Part shown: positions 7,705-15,139 of the stretch, piece by piece
Position numbering within the stretch: position 1 is the first letter of the stretch
Layout of the letters: every line of letters begins with the position of its first letter
Assembly: GCA_009701085.1 (NCBI GenBank)
Contig: WLKV01000002.1
Span: 1-15,139 of the forward strand
Direction of reading: 5' to 3'
DNA: 15,139 bases
Source: Actinomycetota bacterium
GTDB lineage: Bacteria; Actinomycetota; Actinomycetes; Nanopelagicales; Nanopelagicaceae
Notes under the pieces: generated by a model
Databases searched by the model: none
What the model was told of the DNA's origin: nothing
The model's input: the letters and a program-made list of their open reading frames with translations, nothing else
Translations under genes and position numbers: made by a program

Positions 7705-8046
7705 TTATTCGATGTCATCTCCGCGAAGTTTGCGTAGAGCATCTTCAAGAATTTTTTCGCCTTCTTTATCAGTGCGACGCTCCTTCACATATGCAAGGTG
7801 AGTCTTGTAAGGAATATTGACCACTGCGCTCGGTGGATTGTTCTTATCGCGACCAGCTGGAAGACCACACTTTGGGCAATCCCACTGATCTGGAATGATG
7901 ACAGTCTCTTCAACAGCAAATGATGGTCGGACTTCATGTCCATTTCCACACCAGTACGAAACTGTTGCGCGCTCAATTTGATCGCCGCGCTCTGCTTCGC
8001 CCATTGGGCCAGCGCCGACACGGCTACCGCGAATTGCACTTGCCAT
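7705..8046 (-). CDS. rbpA: RbpA, RNA polymerase-binding transcription activator
   Basis: RbpA is an actinobacteria-specific protein that binds the housekeeping sigma factor and RNA polymerase and stabilises the open promoter complex. The product is 113 residues, the family's usual size (about 110-125). The N-terminal tail AIRGSRVGAG (residues 4-13) matches the conserved RGSR segment. The central RbpA core domain keeps Cys33 and His37 in WCGNGHE and Cys57/Cys60 in DCPKCG, a zinc-site pattern seen in some RbpA proteins. A basic linker (about 78-92, YKTHLAYVKERR) leads to the C-terminal sigma-interaction helix (EKILEDALRKLR). The start at 8046 lies 3 bp after the secG stop, with GAAGGG 7 nt upstream of the ATG. 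It is the last gene of the leftward operon; a terminator hairpin follows within pgi. Confidence 0.93.
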   Translation of the reverse strand: MASAIRGSRVGAGPMGEAERGDQIERATVSYWCGNGHEVRPSFAVEETVIIPDQWDCPKCGLPAGRDKNNPPSAVVNIPYKTHLAYVKERRTDKEGEKILEDALRKLRGDDIE

Positions 8047-8049
8047 GGA

Positions 8050-8280
8050 TTAACCCTTCAAGACGAGTGAGAGACCGACAACGCATGCGAACCAGAGTCC
8101 GCCCACAACAATGGTGATTCGATCGAGGTTACGTTCTACAACTGATGAACCGCCGTAATTTGATGAGATACCGCCACCGAAGAGATCGGAGAGGCCGGAG
8201 CCCTTGCCCTTATGGAGAAGGACCAAGAGAATCATCAAGACGCTAGTGATGATCAGAAAGATTGAGAGCGCTAAAGCCAT
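8050..8280 (-). CDS. secG: Preprotein translocase subunit SecG
   Basis: SecG is the small subunit of the SecYEG protein-export channel in the cytoplasmic membrane. The 76-residue product has the diagnostic layout of two membrane helices (about residues 2-22 and 54-74) joined by a loop with HKGKGSGLSDLFGGG, the SecG signature. GAGGAG lies 8 nt upstream of the ATG at 8280. tpiA-secG adjacency is a long-standing feature of actinobacteria and many other bacteria. rbpA starts 3 bp after the stop, so the two are probably translated from one message. Confidence 0.97.
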   Translation of the reverse strand: MALALSIFLIITSVLMILLVLLHKGKGSGLSDLFGGGISSNYGGSSVVERNLDRITIVVGGLWFACVVGLSLVLKG

Positions 8281-8351
8281 GCGTAAAACTCCTCTAGAGG
8301 TAGGGGTACAGGATACCCGAATGGATAGGAAAGCCCTTAATTAGGTGAGAG
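8281..8351 (-). promoter_or_regulatory. tpiA-secG spacer with secG ribosome binding site, palindrome and small hairpin
   Basis: The 71-bp gap upstream of secG contains the perfect 10-bp palindrome CCTCTAGAGG (8291-8300), whose leftward reading supplies part of the secG Shine-Dalgarno. Next to it is a 5-bp-arm hairpin, GGGTA-N5-TACCC (8304-8318). Pairing here could modulate access to the ribosome binding site or simply separate tpiA from secG. No convincing promoter was seen. Confidence 0.3.
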
Positions 8352-9125
8352 TTACGCCTGAGTGTGGAACTTGGCGATCTTTGCGAGCTCTTCTGGGTCG
8401 AGGCTTGCTCCACCGATAAGCGCTCCATCAACATCTCCCTGCTTCATGATTTCAACGATATTGGCTGACTTCACAGAACCGCCATAGAGGATGCGCATAT
8501 TGGCAGCAATCTCAGAAGAACCGATCTGCTCAATCTCTTCACGGATAGCTGCACATACTTCTTGTGCATCTTCAGGAGTAGCTGTCTTACCTGTACCGAT
8601 AGCCCATACAGGTTCGTAAGCAATCACAATCTTCTTCAAATCTGGCTTATGGAAACCTTCGAGACCTGCGCGAACTTGGCGGATGACATGTGAGACATGT
8701 GTTCCGGCTTCACGGATAGGAAGCTCTTCGCCTACGCAGAAGATGGGTGTGAGTTCGTTAGCAAGAGCTGCCTTGATTTTTCGATTGATGAGCGCATCAT
8801 CCTCGTGGTGGATAGCGCGGCGCTCAGAGTGTCCAATGACAACAAAGGTGCAGCCGAGCTTTGCAAGCATCGATCCTGAGATATCGCCAGTGAAAGCACC
8901 GGAGCTCTCAGGAGATAGATCCTGTGCGCCATATTGAAGACGGAGACGATCTCCATCGACCATAGTCTGGATGGAGCGAATATCTGTAAATGGAGGAATG
9001 ATCGCGACATCGACAGCGTCGTAATCCTTATCGTCGAGTGAGTAAACAAGCTTCTGTGCAACTGCAATCGCCTCGAGGTGATTGAGATTCATCTTCCAGT
9101 TGCCGGCCATAAGTGGCTTACGCAT
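8352..9125 (-). CDS. tpiA: Triosephosphate isomerase
   Basis: The enzyme interconverts dihydroxyacetone phosphate and glyceraldehyde-3-phosphate. The 257-residue product has the full TIM-barrel landmark set: AGNWKMN with Asn9 and Lys11, VIGHSERR with the electrophile His99, and [20 protein letters not shown] with the catalytic base Glu171 and the mobile lid. [11 protein letters not shown] and [10 protein letters not shown] are the phosphate-binding loops. The start at 9125 has AAGGGAG 5 nt upstream. It lies 48 bp after pgk in the gap-pgk-tpiA-secG-rbpA operon. All active-site residues are intact. Confidence 0.98.
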   Translation of the reverse strand: MRKPLMAGNWKMNLNHLEAIAVAQKLVYSLDDKDYDAVDVAIIPPFTDIRSIQTMVDGDRLRLQYGAQDLSPESSGAFTGDISGSMLAKLGCTFVVIGHSERRAIHHEDDALINRKIKAALANELTPIFCVGEELPIREAGTHVSHVIRQVRAGLEGFHKPDLKKIVIAYEPVWAIGTGKTATPEDAQEVCAAIREEIEQIGSSEIAANMRILYGGSVKSANIVEIMKQGDVDGALIGGASLDPEELAKIAKFHTQA

Positions 9126-9173
9126 TTGTGCTCCCTTTGAACGGTTCTTGTAGTTGGTGCTTGAAGTGAAAAA

Positions 9174-10360
9174 TTAGAGATCGAGCGCTGTGAGACCAGG
9201 AAGTTCTTTACCCTCGAGGTATTCGAGAGATGCTCCCCCGCCTGTTGATATATATCCAAATGCTGAATCTGCAAAGCCGAGTGAACGTACCGCTGCCGCA
9301 GAATCGCCGCCGCCTACAACTGAAATTCCAGGAACTTCTGTGAGGGCTTGAGCTACAACTTTTGTACCGTGAGCAAAGTTAGGGAATTCAAAGACGCCCA
9401 TCGGACCATTCCAGAAGACTGTCTTACAGGTTTTGATCGCTGCAGCAAATGCCGCCGCAGTTTCAGGACCAATATCGAGGCCCATCTGATCTGTAGGGAT
9501 TGCATCAGCGCTCACCAAAGTTGGTGTCGCATCTGCAGAGAAGGTTGGAGCCACGACGATATCTGTTGGGAGCAAGAGCTTCACGCCAGAATCTTCAGCC
9601 TGCTTAATGAGTCCCTTGACGGTATCAATGAGGTCGCGTTCTACAAGTGAAGAACCAATCTCTTTGCCTTGCGCTGCAAGGAATGTGAAGAGCATTCCGC
9701 CACCGATGGCCATAACATCAACTTTTCCAAGAAGGTTTGAGATCACACCGATCTTGTCTGAAACCTTGGAGCCGCCAAGAACAACGCCATATGGACGAAC
9801 TGGATCGATGGTGAGCTTCTTGAGAACTTCAACTTCTGCTGCAACAAGTGTTCCTGCTGCATGTGGAAGAAGCTTCGCTAAATCAAATACGGAGGCATGC
9901 TTACGGTGCACTGCGCCGAAGCCATCGCCAACATAGAAGTCAGCAAGCTTGGCAAGTTCTGTAGCGAGTGCTGCGCGCTCTGATTCATCCTTAGATGTCT
10001 CGGCTGCGCTGAAACGAATATTTTCAAGAAGGAGTACCTCACCTGCTACAAGTGCCTCAGCTTTTGCTGTGACATCTGCACCAGTGATTGCACCTGCAAA
10101 TTGCACAGGCTTTCCAAGAAGTTCAGAGAGGCGAACTGCAACCGGTGCAAGTGAAAGTTCAGGTTTTGCCTCGCCTTTTGGTCGACCTAGATGAGCTGCA
10201 ATAACAATGCTTGCGCCTTTTTCAAGGAGCACATTGATAGTCGGAAGTGAAGCGCGGATACGGCCATCATCAGTGATCTTTCCTTCTTTCAAAGGAACAT
10301 TGAGATCGCAACGTAAAAAAACGCGCTTGCCAGCTACATCTAGGTCAGCCAATGAAGACA

Positions 10361-10361
<1 letters not shown>
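9174..10361 (-). CDS. pgk: Phosphoglycerate kinase
   Basis: The kinase transfers phosphate from 1,3-bisphosphoglycerate to ADP, the first ATP-yielding step of glycolysis. The 395-residue product is of normal length. The N-terminal substrate domain shows [10 protein letters not shown] (Asp19, Asn21), AHLGRPKGE and LLLENIRF. The nucleotide domain shows [28 protein letters not shown] and [15 protein letters not shown], ending [18 protein letters not shown]. Its ATG overlaps the gap stop by one base (TAATG), so the two sequential enzymes are translationally coupled. Confidence 0.98.
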
Positions 10362-11422
<1,061 letters not shown>

Positions 11423-11514
11423 CATTGGGGGCTTGGCCCGAAGTCTATCAGCCTGTGGATTGCTACTGGCCGGTCAATGAGCGTGCGAAGGCTCACTTTC
11501 GATGCAGAAGAGTA

Positions 11515-12495
11515 TTACTCGCCGAGTAAATCTGGAGAGAGTCCCGCTTCAGTATCGGGAATTCCGAGCTCTTGTGCGCGCTTATCTGCCATCGCAAGGA
11601 GGCGACGGATACGGCCAGCGATTGCATCCTTCGTCATGGGTGGAGTTGCGAGAGAACCGAGTTCTTCAAGGCTCGCCTGTCCGTGCGAGATACGGAGTTC
11701 GCCAGCTTCCTTAAGATGATCTGGAATTTCAGGTCCGAGGATTTCCATCGCACGTTGTACGCGAGCTGCTGCAGCAACTGCTGCGCGAGCAGAACGTCGC
11801 AAGTTTGCATCATCAAAGTTTGCAAGGCGATTTGCAGTGGCACGAACTTCACGTCGCATACGTCGCTCTTCCCATGCAAGGACGCTCTCATGCGCACCTA
11901 AGCGAGTGAGGAGAACTCCGATTGCATCGCCATCGCGGATAACAACGCGATCTACTCCGCGCACTTCGCGAGCCTTAGCGACGATATTGAGTCGACGAGC
12001 TGCGCCAACAAGAGCGAGTGCAGCTTCTGGTCCGGGGCAGGTAATTTCGAGTGAAGATGAGCGACCAGGTTCAGTGAGTGAACCATGCGCAATAAATGCA
12101 CCGCGCCATGCGGCTTCTGCATCACAGACATTTGCTGCAACAACTTGTGGTGGCAATCCTCGAACTGGACGGCCATTGGCATCGATGAGACCGGTCTGTC
12201 GCGCAAGAGCATCGCCTGCTTCAACGACGCGAACAACGTAGCGAGAGCCTTTACGTAGACCGCTCGATGAGAGGACTGCAAGATCGGAATCATGGCCGTA
12301 GATATCAGCGATATCTTTCTTGAGGCGACGAGCGCTCTGAGAAGTATCGAGCTCTACCTCAATCAATACCTTGCCTGCGGCGATATGGAGCCCGCCAGCA
12401 AAGCGAAGAAGTGATGAAACTTCGGCCTTACGACAGCAAGGCTTGGTGACGGAGAGACGACTGAGCTCGTCCTTCACTGCCGCTGTCATTGCCAT
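11515..12495 (-). CDS. whiA: WhiA, sporulation/cell-division DNA-binding regulator
   Basis: WhiA is a conserved Gram-positive DNA-binding protein. In Streptomyces it activates developmental cell-division genes with WhiB, but it is also kept in non-sporulating bacteria. The 326-residue product has an N-terminal degenerate LAGLIDADG homing-endonuclease fold (about residues 1-220), with [20 protein letters not shown] and [18 protein letters not shown] (motif cores CCRKAE and AHGSLTEP). The C-terminal helix-turn-helix covers about 225-310 ([21 protein letters not shown]). It is remarkably close to the Streptomyces form from memory, including the [10 protein letters not shown] start, which favours ATG 12495 over the ATG two codons later. 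It begins 5 bp after yvcK. The likely role in a streamlined cell is division or chromosome control; that is inference. Confidence 0.97.
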   Translation of the reverse strand: MAMTAAVKDELSRLSVTKPCCRKAEVSSLLRFAGGLHIAAGKVLIEVELDTSQSARRLKKDIADIYGHDSDLAVLSSSGLRKGSRYVVRVVEAGDALARQTGLIDANGRPVRGLPPQVVAANVCDAEAAWRGAFIAHGSLTEPGRSSSLEITCPGPEAALALVGAARRLNIVAKAREVRGVDRVVIRDGDAIGVLLTRLGAHESVLAWEERRMRREVRATANRLANFDDANLRRSARAAVAAAARVQRAMEILGPEIPDHLKEAGELRISHGQASLEELGSLATPPMTKDAIAGRIRRLLAMADKRAQELGIPDTEAGLSPDLLGE

Positions 12496-12500
12496 GGGGG

Positions 12501-13448
12501 TTATCCAACCAGTATTTGCGAGTCTATGTGTGAGAAAAGTTGACCCAATTTTTTCACATCGTGATGCAAAGGCGCCCCCGCACTGCGTAAATCAGCAACC
12601 ACCAACTCTGAACCTATGGTTGAAAGATGCTCTCGCAATTCGCTCTGCCCTTCTGCCGAGCTATCGATGACCACGCAATCGAAGTGAAGGGCGGGCGCAT
12701 AGGTAGACAAGATGTGTAAATGCTCGAGCGGTGAATATCCGGCGTACTCCCCTGCCGACTTATCAGCGATATCGAGATTGAGCAGCAATATCTTCTTCGC
12801 CTCTGAAGAAATAATTGCATCGCGTTGAGCAGGGACAAGGAGATGTGGAATCACGCTAGAGAACCAAGAACCTGGTCCCATCGTGATCCATTCTGCATCT
12901 GCGATTGCGGTGAGCGCTTCTGGATATGCAGTGGGATTTTCAGGAATGATGCGGATTGATTTAAGTCTTCCCTTTGTTGTGGCAACTTCTGCTTGGCCAC
13001 GAACAATCTTTGTGCCGATTGAATTTTCAAATGTCGCCTCGATATCAAGTGGCTCGGAGGCCATCGGTAGAACTCGACCAATCACTTTAAGGAGCGCTCC
13101 TACTCGGTCCAAGCCGGCGACAGTATCTTCGTCACGATCCCAGAGCGCTGCCAATAAGAGATTCCCTACCGCGTGGCCGTTGAGTTCGCCTTCACTCGTA
13201 AAGCGATATTGCATGATGTCAGCCCAGCTTCGGCCCCATTCATCATCGCTACAGAGCGCAGCAAGTGCCATGCGCAAATCACCTGGGGGCAGAATAGGAA
13301 ACTCAGTACGAAGGCGACCGCTAGAACCGCCATTATCTGCAACGGTAACTACCGCAGTGATGTGCGATGTAAAACTACGGAGCGCGGTGAGAGTTGCGGC
13401 TAAGCCATGTCCTCCACCGAGCGCTACAACTTTTCTACCAGAACTCAT
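12501..13448 (-). CDS. yvcK: YvcK/CofD-like gluconeogenesis factor family protein
   Basis: YvcK proteins (UPF0052, CofD-like fold) bind UDP-sugars such as UDP-N-acetylglucosamine and are needed for normal carbon partitioning and cell-wall growth on gluconeogenic substrates; the mycobacterial counterpart is CuvA. The 315-residue product begins with the nucleotide-binding loop [14 protein letters not shown] (residues 7-20), followed by [14 protein letters not shown] and [12 protein letters not shown], the family hallmarks. [11 protein letters not shown] and [17 protein letters not shown] are the other conserved blocks. Its ATG overlaps the rapZ stop as ATGA (4 bp), and whiA starts 5 bp after its stop. 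The rapZ-yvcK-whiA order is conserved across Gram-positive bacteria, implying joint control of amino-sugar flux and division. Confidence 0.96.
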   Translation of the reverse strand: MSSGRKVVALGGGHGLAATLTALRSFTSHITAVVTVADNGGSSGRLRTEFPILPPGDLRMALAALCSDDEWGRSWADIMQYRFTSEGELNGHAVGNLLLAALWDRDEDTVAGLDRVGALLKVIGRVLPMASEPLDIEATFENSIGTKIVRGQAEVATTKGRLKSIRIIPENPTAYPEALTAIADAEWITMGPGSWFSSVIPHLLVPAQRDAIISSEAKKILLLNLDIADKSAGEYAGYSPLEHLHILSTYAPALHFDCVVIDSSAEGQSELREHLSTIGSELVVADLRSAGAPLHHDVKKLGQLFSHIDSQILVG

Positions 13449-14320
13449 TCACGCCCTACATCGCGGTGTGTTGCATGTGCTGTGATCTCGAGATCTTTCG
13501 ACGATGTCGTCAACTGTCGCGCAATTTCTTCGGCTATTGCGACCGAGCGATGTTTGCCGCCCGTACATCCAATGGCGATCGTGACGTACTTCTTTCCTTC
13601 GCGGAAATATCCCGGAATCATTTTCTGAACGACTCCTACATAACTCTTTACGAAATCTTCTACGCCATCGCTTCCGAGAACTTTGTCAGAGACCGGTTTA
13701 TCCAAACCATTCAATGGGCGAAGTTCTGGAATCCAATGTGGATTCGGAATGAAGCGACAATCGAGTACGAGATCAGCATCAACTGGAATGCCATATTTGT
13801 AGCCAAAGGAGAGAACGTTGACGCGAAGGGTTGGAAGCATTCCTGCTGCAAAGATTTCCGAGGTGCGCTTCTCAAGCTGATGAACGTTGAGGTTGGAAGA
13901 ATCAATAACAACATCTGCCTGAGCACGGATCTCTTCTAGCTTTGCTCGTTCGCGTGCAATGCCATCGACGATGCGATCTTTTGCTTGAAGAGGGTGTGGT
14001 CGGCGGGTTGATTCAAAGCGCTGAACGAGTGCTTGATCAGTGGCGTCGAGAAAGAGTAGGCGGTAGGGCGTAGATGAACTTTTTAATTGAGAAAGAGCGT
14101 TATTGAGTTCGTCGAAGAATTTTCCACCGCGCACATCGACAACAACAGCAAGTGCGGCGTGAGTATCAAGGCTCTGTTCGGCTAGTTGCGGCAAGAGTGA
14201 TGGAGGCAAGTTATCGACGACATACCATCCGAGATCCTCGAGAGCGTGGGCCACGGTCGAACGCCCCGCACCAGACATGCCGGTAAGAATCAGTAGCTCT
14301 TGTGTCGCCATGTCGAACAT
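13445..14320 (-). CDS. rapZ: RapZ family nucleotide-binding protein (YvcJ)
   Basis: RapZ/YvcJ proteins are P-loop nucleotide-binding proteins. In E. coli RapZ controls decay of small RNAs governing glucosamine-6-phosphate synthase; in Gram-positive bacteria the role is less defined. The 291-residue product has the Walker A GMSGAGRST at residues 14-22, with Arg20 where lysine is usual, as is typical of actinobacterial members. DLGWYVVDNLPP and LFLDATDQALVQRF follow, with TRRPHPL before the C-terminal domain. That domain has FGYKYGIPVDADLVLD, RFIPNPHW and GCTGGKHRSVAIAEEIA, the metabolite-binding signature. ATG 14320 is 6 bp past the uvrC stop, with AAGG close upstream; ATG 14311 is an alternative. 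Confidence 0.96.
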   Translation of the reverse strand: MFDMATQELLILTGMSGAGRSTVAHALEDLGWYVVDNLPPSLLPQLAEQSLDTHAALAVVVDVRGGKFFDELNNALSQLKSSSTPYRLLFLDATDQALVQRFESTRRPHPLQAKDRIVDGIARERAKLEEIRAQADVVIDSSNLNVHQLEKRTSEIFAAGMLPTLRVNVLSFGYKYGIPVDADLVLDCRFIPNPHWIPELRPLNGLDKPVSDKVLGSDGVEDFVKSYVGVVQKMIPGYFREGKKYVTIAIGCTGGKHRSVAIAEEIARQLTTSSKDLEITAHATHRDVGRE

Positions 14321-14326
14321 TCTGCC

Positions 14327-15139
14327 TTAGGTGTCAAGTATCTCCCCGGTGGCCATATCAACGCCTGCCAATTCAGCGCCTGCCAATTCAACGCCAGACT
14401 GGGACAAGCTCTGCAGGTGGTTGAAGATGATCGTTGCAATCGTGGCTCCAATGCCAGGTGTTGAAGCAAGCTCTTCAGCTGTCGCCTTGCGCATCGCAGT
14501 AACTGAACCGAAGCGGTCGAGAAGCGCTGCCCGTCGAGTCTCTCCCAGTTGAGGAATTTCGTCGAGGAGAGATTCCAACATCACCTTAGAGCGACGGGAT
14601 CTATGGAAGGTAATTGCAAATCGGTGAGCTTCATCGCGAACCCGTTGGAGTAAGTACATACCCTCCGAGGTGCGCGGCAAGATCAGTGGATCTTTATCCC
14701 CCGGCATCCAGACTTCTTCGAGGCGTTTAGCTAGACCACAGAGGGCAATATCTGTAATTCCAAGTTCATCAAGTGCGCGTTGAGCAGCAGCAACTTGTGG
14801 AGCGCCGCCATCGACAACGATGAGCTGTGGCGGATATGCGAACTTACTGAGTTTGCCACCGGTCTCAGCAACCTCGCTCTGATTAACGTTTCGATCAGCC
14901 AGCAGTCGCTTCATGCGACGAGTAATGACTTGATGCATCGCTCGGGTGTCATCTTGCGCTGTATCAGTATCGATGATGAATCTCCGGTACTCGCTCTTCT
15001 TCGCTAAGCCGTCTTCAAAGACAACCATGGATGCAACGACGGAAGTACCGGAGATATTGGAGATGTCATAGCACTCAATGCGAAGTGGAGTTCGAGAAAG
15101 TTGGAGCTCTTCTTCAAGTTCAAGAAGCGCTTTGCCAGA
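14327..15139 (-). CDS. uvrC: Excinuclease ABC subunit UvrC (partial, N-terminus off the right edge)
   Basis: UvrC makes both incisions in nucleotide excision repair. The frame is open to the right edge and gives the last 270 residues of a protein normally over 600 long; the GIY-YIG nuclease and UvrB-binding domains lie outside. What is visible is the 5'-incision RNase H-like domain: RIECYDISNISG with the first catalytic Asp (the usual DISH/DVSH reads DISN here), DDTRAMHQV, IVVDGGAPQ with a catalytic Asp, and RVRDEAHRFAITFHR with the catalytic His region. Tandem helix-hairpin-helix DNA-binding motifs follow (GETRRAALLDRFGSV, STPGIGATIATIIF). The last 23 or so residues form a tail with repeats VELAG-AELAG-VDMAT from a 15-bp DNA tandem repeat. 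rapZ follows after 6 bp. Confidence 0.97.
   Translation of the reverse strand, partial: SGKALLELEEELQLSRTPLRIECYDISNISGTSVVASMVVFEDGLAKKSEYRRFIIDTDTAQDDTRAMHQVITRRMKRLLADRNVNQSEVAETGGKLSKFAYPPQLIVVDGGAPQVAAAQRALDELGITDIALCGLAKRLEEVWMPGDKDPLILPRTSEGMYLLQRVRDEAHRFAITFHRSRRSKVMLESLLDEIPQLGETRRAALLDRFGSVTAMRKATAEELASTPGIGATIATIIFNHLQSLSQSGVELAGAELAGVDMATGEILDT
14361..14390. repeat. Two-copy 15-bp tandem repeat in the uvrC 3' end
   Basis: Two head-to-tail 15-bp units (14361-14375 and 14376-14390) share the identical 14-mer CGCCTGCCAATTCA and differ only in the first base. The period is a multiple of three, so uvrC stays in frame and gains the peptide repeat ELAGAELAG near its end. Confidence 0.85.

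Noticed and set aside
11475..11496. TGAGC-N8-GCTCA hairpin after whiA as a terminator
   Set aside because: Only 5 bp of stem, an 8-nt loop and no following T-run; too weak to call an intrinsic terminator.
11837..12241. 134-residue rightward reading frame opposite whiA
   Set aside because: Arg/Ser/Thr-rich composition typical of an antisense shadow; whiA on the other strand is unmistakable.
12883..13485. 200-residue rightward reading frame opposite yvcK
   Set aside because: It is a mirror of a highly conserved gene, low in complexity (Ser, Arg and Pro rich), with no ribosome binding site or recognisable motif.
13394..13939. 181-residue rightward reading frame opposite rapZ
   Set aside because: It mirrors conserved RapZ codons and starts within yvcK; no recognisable domain and no plausible start signal.

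Overview
The window looks like a compact, gene-dense chromosome segment from an actinobacterium. RbpA is an actinobacterial RNA polymerase-binding protein, WhiA, RapZ and YvcK are of the actinobacterial type, and the gene set follows the classic actinobacterial neighbourhood uvrC-rapZ-yvcK-whiA-gap-pgk-tpiA-secG ... tkt ... sufR-sufB-sufD. G+C is moderate (about half by eye), and spacing is very tight (overlapping stops and starts, 3-10 bp gaps). Together these suggest a streamlined lineage such as the freshwater acI/Nanopelagicales group rather than a high-G+C soil actinomycete. That placement is inference.

Layout. Positions 1-3142 (minus strand) carry an Fe-S cluster operon: sufR (Fe-S sensing repressor), sufB and a truncated sufD. 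It is read leftward, with an ATGA overlap and then a TAATG overlap. An 82-bp divergent gap (3143-3224) separates it from a rightward operon, ctaA (heme A synthase)-tkt (transketolase)-pgi (glucose-6-phosphate isomerase), at 3225-7697. From 7705 to the right edge everything is on the minus strand: uvrC (C-terminal part), rapZ, yvcK, whiA, then a 155-bp gap with a possible promoter, then gap, pgk, tpiA, secG and rbpA. pgi and rbpA converge with only 7 bp between their stop codons.

How it works together. The right half couples lower glycolysis (GAPDH, PGK, TPI) to the RapZ/YvcK/WhiA set tied to cell-wall precursor and division control. The middle operon adds upper-glycolytic and pentose-phosphate enzymes plus heme A synthesis for an aa3-type oxidase. 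The left operon supplies Fe-S clusters under feedback from SufR.

The window is overwhelmingly conserved core genome. I found no mobile element, CRISPR array, tRNA, rRNA or defence island. The best non-routine signals are an elaborate inverted repeat buried in the last 80 bp of pgi, placed and oriented to act as the terminator for the opposing rbpA operon; two inverted repeats in the sufR/ctaA divergent gap, one sitting on the sufR start codon; and an in-frame 15-bp tandem duplication in the 3' end of uvrC. The tkt-pgi junction also lacks tal, zwf and opcA, which usually accompany it.
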